Assembly: GCA_015689685.1 (NCBI GenBank)
Contig: WVSL01000020.1
Span: 1 to 64,000, forward strand
Reading direction: 5' to 3'
Source: Rhodobacterales bacterium HKCCE2091
GTDB taxonomy: Bacteria > Pseudomonadota > Alphaproteobacteria > Rhodobacterales > Rhodobacteraceae
Length of the DNA: 64,000 nt
Below, one piece after another: positions 57,862-64,000 of the stretch. The position numbers and the translations under genes were made by a program. The notes beneath the pieces were generated by a model, which saw only the letters and a list, made by a program, of their open reading frames with translations, was not told the origin of the DNA and searched no databases. Within the stretch, counting starts at the first letter, position 1. Each line of letters opens with the position of its first letter.

Positions 57862-57938
57862 CGGTGGTGACTCCGCCCCTGCTCTGCCTGCCGTGGCCCC
57901 CGGCGCCAGAGCGGGAGCCCCGCTCCTGCCGTGATTTG

Positions 57939-57966
57939 ACTATATCTAGGCTTTCCGCCCTGACAA
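57939..57966 (-). promoter_or_regulatory. sigma-70-type promoter of the HNH gene
   Basis: On the minus strand TTGTCA (57966-57961), a 16-base spacer and TATAGT (57944-57939) lie about 80 bases before the HNH start. The hexamers are close to consensus and this local DNA is AT-rich relative to the window. Confidence 0.55.
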
Positions 57967-58640
57967 GCCTCTCTGTCTTGTGCCTGTCGAGGTTCTGGAT
58001 AGACCGCTTAGCTGACAGGAATGTGACGTTATCCACAAAGGTTGCCGCTTCTTCGGGCAGTCGGAAAAACAGCCGCCTGCGCGCCGGGCGGCGCGACTCG
58101 GGGCGGGCCGGATACACCGGATGTTAACCCTGCACGGCTAGATACTCCGCCCGATGCATCGAGGACGCCAAGGTCCCGGCTGAAGACAGCCCCCTCATCG
58201 GGCCAAGGACGGGACGCCAGAGACACGTCTGCCGGGGCCAGCCCCGGTCACGGCCGCCGGGCCCGACACGCCCGGAGCGAACGACGCTCCGCCCCTTACC
58301 GGCGGGGCCGCCACCCTGCCTGCGATACGGCCCACGGACAGACCGGGCATCCACCCGGACACTCCGACCCGGGCCGACCCCTTCCCTGAGAAACGTCCAC
58401 GAAGCCGCAGGCGACTCGCCGGCAGCGCGCTTACTGTTGCGCTCTGTTGCGTTCCCGGGCGCGCGGACCCGCCGATCCGGTCGCCTCCTCCTTCGCCGGC
58501 CCCGCAGACCCTTCAGCGGTCCACGCCGGTCCTTCCCGGGGCCGCCCGGAACCCGGCAATCCGTCCCGCCGCCCCGGCGCGGAAAAGACTTCCGCCCGCA
58601 AGTCCGACGGCCTCGGCAGGCGACCGCCCGCCTCCCTCGG
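57967..58640. other. no gene seen
   Basis: This stretch holds the HNH upstream region and about 500 bases without a convincing frame: predicted peptides are Arg/Pro/Ser-rich with no family motif. One exact DnaA-box nonamer, TTATCCACA, occurs at 58029-58037 without companions. Nothing else stands out. Confidence 0.6.
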
Positions 58641-59312
58641 TCAGTCCTCCGGCTCCTCCAGCCCGAACACCTTCCGCAGGAAGCCGAGCGCGACGCCGAG
58701 CCCGTCCGGCGCGATCCCGTGGCCGGTGCCGCGCGAGACATGGGCGTAGACCTCGAACCCCGCGTCCTGCAGGCCCTGCGCGGCCTCGGGCAGGCTGTCG
58801 GGCGGCACGACCTCGTCCTGGTCGCCGTGGACCAACAGGACGGGCGGGCGCGAAACGACCTCGTCGGCCAGCCGCTCGGGCTCGATCAGCCGGCCCGAGA
58901 ACCCGACCACGCCGGCGAAGGGATCCCTCCGGCGCGGGGCGACGTGCAGGCTCATCATCGTGCCCTGGCTGAAACCGATCAGCGCGGTCGCCTCGGGCCC
59001 CACGCCCTCCTCCGCCATGATCCGGTCGAGAAAGGCGTTCAGGTCGTCGACCGCCCGCCCCATGCCCTCCGCGGCCTGCTCCGGCGAGGATCCGTCGATC
59101 CACGGGATCGGGAACCACTGGAACCCCATCGGGTTCATCGCGGAGCGTTCCGGCGCATCGGGCGCGACGAAGGCGGTGCCGGGCAGGTGCGGCGCCAGCG
59201 GATCGGCCAGCCCGAGCAGGTCGGCCCCGTCCGCGCCGTAGCCGTGCAGGAAGATCACCAGCCGGTTCGGCAGGTCCGGCCCCTTGCGCTTGAAATTCAG
59301 TGTCCGGCTCAT
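58641..59312 (-). CDS. phospholipase/carboxylesterase family hydrolase
   Basis: 223 residues, alpha/beta hydrolase of the carboxylesterase type: LVIFLHGYGADGADLLGLAD (oxyanion HGYG), FVAPDAPE, nucleophile ALIGFSQGTMMSL (Ser near 117), LLVHGDQDEVVP (Asp) and GTGHGIAPDGL (His). Cytoplasmic esterase of unknown substrate. Its ATG overlaps the stop of the DNA glycosylase gene (ATGA). Confidence 0.9.
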   Translation of the reverse strand: MSRTLNFKRKGPDLPNRLVIFLHGYGADGADLLGLADPLAPHLPGTAFVAPDAPERSAMNPMGFQWFPIPWIDGSSPEQAAEGMGRAVDDLNAFLDRIMAEEGVGPEATALIGFSQGTMMSLHVAPRRRDPFAGVVGFSGRLIEPERLADEVVSRPPVLLVHGDQDEVVPPDSLPEAAQGLQDAGFEVYAHVSRGTGHGIAPDGLGVALGFLRKVFGLEEPED

Positions 59313-59926
59313 GTGACGCCCTCTCTGCCCGTGTCCCGGGCGTAGTAGGCCCAGAGCGCCCGCGCGGCAACCGCCCGCCACGGCGACCACGCCGCCGCCA
59401 TCGCCCGCATCTCGCGCTCCGACGGCCGCGCGTCCAGCCCGAAGAGCCGCCGCGCCCCTTCCTGCAACGCGAGGTCGCCCGCGGCGAACACGTCGGCGTG
59501 CCCGAGCGCGAACTTGGCGTAGATCTCCGCCGTCCAGACCCCGATCCCGGGCAACTCCACCAGCCGCGCGACGACCGCCTCCGGCGCCATCCCGCGCAAC
59601 CCCGCGTAGTCCACCCGCGCCGCCGCCAGCGCCCGCGCGTAGCGCTGCTTCGGCCGCGACAGCCCGGCCGCGCGCAGGTCGTCGTCGCTCGCCGCCGCCA
59701 TCCCGTCCTCCGAGGTCAGGCCGAGCGTCTCCATCCGCGCCCAGATCGCAGCCGCCGACGCGACCGAGACCTGCTGGCTCACGATCGCCTGCAGAAGCGT
59801 CCCGAACCCGTCCGGACGCAGCCGCAACGGCAGCGGCTCCGCGCCGATCGCGACGGCAAAGCGCGGCTCCAGCGCCACCAGCGCCGCCGCCCCCTCCGCC
59901 AGGTCCTCCGCCGAGACGATGCGCAC
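59309..59926 (-). CDS. DNA-3-methyladenine glycosylase II (AlkA-type HhH-GPD)
   Basis: 205 residues from a GTG at 59926 (GGAG six bases upstream). HhH-GPD fold: LLQAIVSQQVSVASAAAIW, LSRPKQRYARALA, LVELPGIGVWTAEIYAKFAL (helix-hairpin-helix) followed by GHADVFAAGDLALQEG with the catalytic Asp in AAGD. It removes alkylated purines from DNA. The N-terminal AlkA domain of E. coli is absent, as in short bacterial forms. Translationally coupled to the downstream esterase gene. Confidence 0.9.
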   Translation of the reverse strand: MRIVSAEDLAEGAAALVALEPRFAVAIGAEPLPLRLRPDGFGTLLQAIVSQQVSVASAAAIWARMETLGLTSEDGMAAASDDDLRAAGLSRPKQRYARALAAARVDYAGLRGMAPEAVVARLVELPGIGVWTAEIYAKFALGHADVFAAGDLALQEGARRLFGLDARPSEREMRAMAAAWSPWRAVAARALWAYYARDTGREGVT

Positions 59927-59934
59927 CGCCACCT

Positions 59935-60011
59935 CCGTCTTTGTCCCGGAAATATTCCTCGGGGGGAGACGATGCCGAAACGCATCGGCGTCGGGGGGCA
60001 GACAGCCCCCC
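59935..60011 (-). repeat. hairpin plus conserved tail motif, copy 3
   Basis: Read on the minus strand: GGGGGGC-TGTCT-GCCCCCC hairpin (60011-59993), a GATGC/GCATC stem, then CCCCCCGAGGAATATTTCCG and GGACAAAGACGG (59966-59935). The order hairpin, CCCCCGAGG, ATTT, CAAAGA is the same as at 56218-56270. Here it lies upstream of the AlkA gene, not at a 3' end. Confidence 0.5.
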
Positions 60012-60077
60012 ATCCCCGGCGGGTCACCCTGTCACGGCGTCTGGACCCCGCACAACCATTGCACTACCCCTGCCGTC

Positions 60078-61388
60078 ATGTCCGATACCGCAGCCCCGTC
60101 CCGCGCCCGCAGGAACGTCGCCGTCCTCGTCGCCGCGCAGGCGATCCTCGGCGCGCAGATGCCGATCCTGTTCGTCATCGGCGGGCTCGCGGGGCAGATG
60201 ATCGCCCCCTCGCCGCTGCTCGCGACGATGGCGATCTCGCTGATCGTGTTCGGCTCCATGACGACCGCGCCGTGGCTCTCGGCGCTGATGCAGCGCCACG
60301 GCCGCCGCGCGGGCTTCGTGCTCGGCACCGCCGCCGGCGCGGCGGGTGCCGCGACGGCGGGCTACGGGCTCTGGATCGCGTCCTTCCCGCTGTTCCTCGT
60401 CGGGTCCTACCTGTCGGGCATCTACATGTCGGCGCAGGGCTTCTACCGCTTCGCCGCCGCGGACACCGCCACGGCGGAGTTCCGCGCCCGCGCGATCTCC
60501 TACGTGATGGCCGGCGGCCTGGTCTCGGCCCTGATCGGCCCGCAACTCGTCCGCGCGACGTCCGAGGCGATGGTCGTGCCCTTCGTCGGCTCCTACGTCG
60601 CGGCGGCTGCGCTGAACCTCGTCGGCGTGTTCCTGTTCGCCTTCCTCGACCTGCCGAAGCCGCGCGAACCGGCCGAGGGCGAGGCCCGGGGCCGGACCCG
60701 GCGCGAGCTGCTCCGCGACCCCAGGATCGCCGTCGCGATCATCTGCGCGGCGGTGTCCTACGCGCTGATGAACCTGATGATGACATCGACCCCGCTCGCC
60801 GTCGTCGGCTGCGGTTTCGGGGGCGAGCTTCTGCCGGACCGCGACCTGTCGGGGATGTCCCGCGACAGCCTGCGCGATCTCTTCGTCGGGCACTCGTCCA
60901 ACGTCGTCTCGGCCCACGTCATCGCGATGTTCGCGCCCTCCTTCATCACCGGCACGCTCATCAACCGTTTCGGCGTGACGCGGATCATGGGTCTTGGCCT
61001 CGCGCTGCTCGCGCTCGCCGGGGTGGTGGCGCTGTCGGGGGTGGAGCTGACGCAGTTCTTCATCGCGCTGGTGTTCCTCGGCTTCGGCTGGAACTTCGGC
61101 TTCATCGGCGCGACGACGCTCCTGGCTTCCAGCCACGCGGATTCCGAGCGCGGCCGGGTGCAGGGCATGAACGACTTCATCGTGTTCGGCTGCGTGACCG
61201 TCGCCTCGCTGGCCTCGGGCGCGCTGATGAACTCGGGCGACAGCGTCGTGGCGGGCTGGCACGCGGTCAACCTCGCGATGATCCCGTTCCTGACGCTCGC
61301 GGGCGGCGCGCTGATCTGGCTGATGCTGAAGCCGGAGGCGGAACCGGACGTGACCGCCGACCGCCCCCCGCCCGCGTTCCGCGGGTAG
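60078..61388 (+). CDS. MFS transporter
   Basis: 436 residues with about 12 membrane helices; the start NVAVLVAAQAILGAQMPILF is followed by APWLSALMQRHGRRAGFVLG (the loop 2-3 motif with the R-G-RR element). Probably proton-driven export or import; substrate unknown. Between helices 7 and 8, after STPLAVVGCGFG, a hydrophilic stretch GELLPDRDLSGMSRDSLRDL appears where relatives go almost directly to (N)VVSAHV(I/L)AM. This looks like a 20-25-residue insertion in a loop. Confidence 0.9.
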   Translation: MSDTAAPSRARRNVAVLVAAQAILGAQMPILFVIGGLAGQMIAPSPLLATMAISLIVFGSMTTAPWLSALMQRHGRRAGFVLGTAAGAAGAATAGYGLWIASFPLFLVGSYLSGIYMSAQGFYRFAAADTATAEFRARAISYVMAGGLVSALIGPQLVRATSEAMVVPFVGSYVAAAALNLVGVFLFAFLDLPKPREPAEGEARGRTRRELLRDPRIAVAIICAAVSYALMNLMMTSTPLAVVGCGFGGELLPDRDLSGMSRDSLRDLFVGHSSNVVSAHVIAMFAPSFITGTLINRFGVTRIMGLGLALLALAGVVALSGVELTQFFIALVFLGFGWNFGFIGATTLLASSHADSERGRVQGMNDFIVFGCVTVASLASGALMNSGDSVVAGWHAVNLAMIPFLTLAGGALIWLMLKPEAEPDVTADRPPPAFRG

Positions 61389-61680
61389 GAGCCAGCGCTT
61401 CTCCTGCACGCGGAACCCCGAGCTCCGGGCCATGCATCGACGGGCCGCGGTGCGGCGATCCTCCGGTCAGGTTACAGGGGTTCATCCATCAGGGTCAGGA
61501 ATGGCGGCGGGCAGATTCGGGGCGTCATCGCATCGCCGCGCCGGGAGGCGGCCCGTCAGGCTGAAAGCATGCCTCCGGCATGATGCGCGGCGGCCTGAGG
61601 GCCTTGTCCCGCGCGGGCGAGCAGCCGCGCCGTCCCGACCTTGTCCGGCAGAGACGTTCCAGGGACCACGCGTCCTCCAC

Positions 61681-62451
61681 TCACCACCACCGCCCCGTCG
61701 CGAGCGACCGCAGCGTCAGCGCCCGCTCGTGCAGCGGGTTCAGCCACAACTCCCCGGCCTGCACCCGCCCCGGCTCCCGCGCCGCCAGGTCCAGGAGCGC
61801 CGTAGCCGTGACGCAGGGCCGCAGCGCCGGCCACGACGCCCGCGCGATCTCCCCCCGCCGCGCGCGCGCCGCCATGAGCCGCGTCAGTCCCTCACCGGCC
61901 AGCCTCGACACCGCGTCCGGCCGGCCGTCCACCAGCGGCACCCGGCCCGCCTGCTCCAGCGCCGGGATCGCCCGGAACCACGCCACGAGGCCCGCCGCCC
62001 ACCCGGCGTCACGCGCCGCCGCTTCGCCCTCCGACCCTGCCCCGAGCGCGCGGGCCGAAACCCACATCAGCCCCCCCGCCGTCGCGTCGAGATAGGCGTC
62101 GAACGCCGCGCGGTCCTCGAACGGCTCGCGCCCGATATCCCACCGCCGCGCCGCGATCAGCGCGTCGAGCACGCGCGCGGCCTCCGGGTCGAGGAACCCG
62201 AGGTCCTCGGCAACTTCGTGCGCGCGCGGCGCCTGTCCCGCCGCGATCTCCTCCAGCACGTCGCGCCAGAACTGCAGGCGCATCTCGGCGATCATCGGCT
62301 CCGACGTGACCCAGGGCGCGCGCGCGACCTCCACGTTGAAGGCATAGAGCGGGAACAGGACGCGGCGTGCCTCGACCGGCGCGGCCATCGCGACGCGGAA
62401 CCGGTCGGGATCGGCGCGGGCGACGAGGTCGGCGCAGGCCTGCAGGCTCAT
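61681..62451 (-). CDS. squalene/phytoene synthase family protein
   Basis: 256 residues. The prenyl synthase-like helices show ARADPDRFRVAMAAPVEARR, LFPLYAFNVEVARAPWVTSE, EMRLQFWRDVLEEIAAGQ and WDIGREPFEDRAAFDAYLD. The two DxxxD Mg-binding motifs of true squalene/phytoene synthases are not clearly present, as in the short rhodobacteral NDUFAF6-like paralogues, so an assembly or structural role is more likely than carotenoid synthesis. Its ATG overlaps the stop of a methyltransferase gene (ATGA). Confidence 0.8.
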   Translation of the reverse strand: MSLQACADLVARADPDRFRVAMAAPVEARRVLFPLYAFNVEVARAPWVTSEPMIAEMRLQFWRDVLEEIAAGQAPRAHEVAEDLGFLDPEAARVLDALIAARRWDIGREPFEDRAAFDAYLDATAGGLMWVSARALGAGSEGEAAARDAGWAAGLVAWFRAIPALEQAGRVPLVDGRPDAVSRLAGEGLTRLMAARARRGEIARASWPALRPCVTATALLDLAAREPGRVQAGELWLNPLHERALTLRSLATGRWW

Positions 62452-63182
62452 GCCGCCCGCACCACGGACAGGAGGTAGCCGAACGCGTCGCGGTGCGCGC
62501 GCCAGGTCGCGGCCTCGGTCTCCGCCGCGTCGAGAACCCGCGCGAGATCGGCATCCGCACCGGGCCGCAGCGCGGCGATCCGCGCGTCGAGCGGGGTGTA
62601 GTAGGACTCCCACGCCGCGTCGCCCAGGGCGCGGGTGGCCACGGTCTCGAACCCCGCCGCACGCACGCGGTCGTCGATGCCGGCGGGATCGGTCATCGCG
62701 GGATACTCCGCCCACATCGCGGCGGCGGCGGGGGACGGGTCGTCGGTGAACCAGGCGGGCTCGGTGAAGGCCACCGCGCCGCCCGGCGCCAGCGCCGGGG
62801 CCCAGGCGCGGAGGCACGCGGCGATGCCCTCGAAATACATCGCCCCCGCGCACCAGATCAGGTCGAACGGGCCGAGCGCGACCGGGTCCGGCAACCTGTC
62901 GCCGCCCCCCGCGATCAGCCGCCCGCGCAGCACGCGCGCGCCCGTCCCGCGCGCGGCCGCGGCGGCCACGAACCCTTCGTGCAGGTCGAAGGCGGTCAGC
63001 CGCGCGCCGGGCACCGCATCGGCCAGCGCCGCAAGGTCCGCCCCCGGCCCGCCGGCCGCGTCGCAGACCCGCGACCCCGGCGCGGTCCCCGCCTTCGCCA
63101 CCGCCCAGGCCACGTCCGCGGCCTCCCCCGGTCCTTCGCGCGGCAGGTCGGAATGCAGCGTGAAGAACGCCTCGCGGCTCAC
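62448..63182 (-). CDS. class I SAM-dependent methyltransferase
   Basis: 244 residues from a GTG at 63182 overlapping the cimA stop (GTGA). Motif I is VCDAAGGPGADLAALA near 38-53; ARLTAFDLHEGFV is motif II; FDLIWCAGAMYFEGI is motif IV; APALAPGGAVAFTEPAWF follows. Small-molecule methyltransferase of unknown acceptor. The overlaps link cimA, this gene and the synthase-like gene in one transcript. Confidence 0.87.
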   Translation of the reverse strand: MSREAFFTLHSDLPREGPGEAADVAWAVAKAGTAPGSRVCDAAGGPGADLAALADAVPGARLTAFDLHEGFVAAAAARGTGARVLRGRLIAGGGDRLPDPVALGPFDLIWCAGAMYFEGIAACLRAWAPALAPGGAVAFTEPAWFTDDPSPAAAAMWAEYPAMTDPAGIDDRVRAAGFETVATRALGDAAWESYYTPLDARIAALRPGADADLARVLDAAETEAATWRAHRDAFGYLLSVVRAA

Positions 63183-64000
63183 GATGCCGGGGCCCCGTCG
63201 CGCGCGAGCTTCCAGGTGATGCCTTCGAGCAGCGCCTCGAAACTCGCGTCGATGATGTTCGGGCTGACGCCGACCGTGGCCCACCTGCGGCCCGCGTCGT
63301 CCTCGTAGTCGATGGTGACGCGGGTCATCGCCTCGGTCCCGCCCTCGGTGATCCGCACCTTGAAGTCCACAAGCCGGATGTCGTCGATGTATTTCTGGTA
63401 CGGCCCCAGGTCCTTCGCCAGCGCCTTCGACAGCGCGTTGACGGGACCACGGTCGTTGCCGAACTCGTCGGTGTTCTCGGACACCGACAGCATCTTCTCG
63501 TCCCCGATCCGCACCACGACCACGGCCTCGGACAGGCTGACGACACGGTTCTCGGCGTTCTTCCGGCGCTCCACCGTCACGCGGTAGCGCTCCACCTCGA
63601 AGAAGGTCGGAAGCTGGCCGAGCGCGCGGCGGGCGAGCAGCTCGAAGCTCGCCTGCGCGGTGTCGTAGGAATAGCCCTCGGATTCCCGCGCCTTCACGTC
63701 GTCTAGGATGCCGGGCAGCGCCGGGTGGTCCCGCGGCACGTCGAGCCCCGCCTCCGCCAGCCGCCGGCGCAGGTTCGACTGCCCGGCCTGGTTCGACATC
63801 GGCACGATGCGCGCGTTGCCGACCAGCGCGGGGTCGACGTGCTCGTAGGTCGACGGGTCCTTCAGGATCGCGCTGGCGTGCAGCCCCGCCTTGTGCGCGA
63901 AGGCCGAGCCGCCGACATAGGGCGCCTGCCGGTGCGGCACGCGGTTCAGGATGTCGTCGAGCATCCGGCTGGTGCGGGTCAGGTGGGTCAGCGCGTCGGC
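63179..64000 (-). CDS. cimA: citramalate synthase, C-terminal part (runs off the window)
   Basis: About 273 residues are present; the start lies beyond 64000. GGSAFAHKAGLHASAILKDP is the conserved His/Lys block of the isopropylmalate/citramalate synthase barrel. ESEGYSYDTAQASFELLARR and NEFGNDRGPVNAL-type sequence with a C-terminal regulatory domain (VDFKVRITEGGTEAMTRVTI) fit CimA, not LeuA. It makes citramalate from pyruvate and acetyl-CoA, a threonine-independent route to isoleucine. Confidence 0.9.
   Translation of the reverse strand, partial: ADALTHLTRTSRMLDDILNRVPHRQAPYVGGSAFAHKAGLHASAILKDPSTYEHVDPALVGNARIVPMSNQAGQSNLRRRLAEAGLDVPRDHPALPGILDDVKARESEGYSYDTAQASFELLARRALGQLPTFFEVERYRVTVERRKNAENRVVSLSEAVVVVRIGDEKMLSVSENTDEFGNDRGPVNALSKALAKDLGPYQKYIDDIRLVDFKVRITEGGTEAMTRVTIDYEDDAGRRWATVGVSPNIIDASFEALLEGITWKLARDGAPAS

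Noticed and set aside
58029-58037. Perfect DnaA box TTATCCACA as sign of a replication origin
   Set aside because: A single box with no cluster, no AT-rich unwinding region and no dnaA, parA or repABC genes nearby.

Overview
The window is high-GC DNA from an alphaproteobacterium. Rhodobacteraceae (Rhodobacterales, Roseobacter/Rhodobacter group) is the best fit. The evidence is the suf operon order behind an IscR without the classical cysteines, CckA, a candidate alphaproteobacterial LexA box (GTTC-N7-GTTC) at recA, two YIP1-like genes inside suf, the 'virulence factor'/MetF-like/methyltetrahydrofolate methyltransferase/ASKHA cluster, and many ATGA/GTGA start-stop overlaps. No rRNA, CRISPR array or intact mobile element was seen.

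Layout. Positions 1-1500 are an eroded element next to tRNA-Arg(CCG): an iolE start cut after about 27 codons, a frameshifted serine recombinase, a frameshifted phage-type DNA methyltransferase and one intact 24-residue membrane protein. 1.5-4.5 kb (minus) holds a haem-motif HAMP sensor coupled to a MscS channel, plus a cupin. 4.5-15.1 kb (minus) is the Fe-S assembly locus: iscR, a cysteine desulfurase, sufB, four accessory genes, sufC, sufD, two YIP1-like membrane genes and sufS. A 1.27-kb repeat-bearing spacer separates iscR from the rest. 15.3-28.7 kb has a hydrolase, a chemoreceptor, icd, a DUF3445 gene, an Lrp regulator, YitT, alaS, DUF3179, recA and a sulfotransferase-like gene. 28.7-39.9 kb has cckA, rsmB, a divergent VOC/HxlR pair, a GST remnant, guaB, rlmE, an RTX gene and ppx, and an exported P-domain protein.

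40-46 kb (plus) is a one-carbon/corrinoid cluster: a small 'virulence factor' protein, a MetF-like protein, a HAD phosphatase and a methyltetrahydrofolate:corrinoid methyltransferase, then a membrane protein and an ASKHA corrinoid activator. 46-52 kb holds a secreted trypsin-like protease, tRNA-Gly(CCC), a DUF2127 gene and a 1062-residue self-sufficient reductive dehalogenase fused to its own reductase, followed by a ureohydrolase. 52.3-56.2 kb is zwf-pgl-pgi behind a LacI-type operator, the entry to the Entner-Doudoroff/pentose phosphate routes. 56.4-64 kb has an imm11-family pseudogene, HNH nuclease, esterase plus AlkA-type glycosylase, MFS transporter, a squalene/phytoene synthase-family gene, a methyltransferase and the 3' part of cimA.

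The items most worth a second look are the reductase-fused dehalogenase; the repeat arrays between iscR and the suf genes; an AT-rich rare-codon patch with an ICE-like palindrome inside the suf-operon cysteine desulfurase; a recurring hairpin-plus-tail intergenic motif; and the tRNA-linked graveyard at the left edge.
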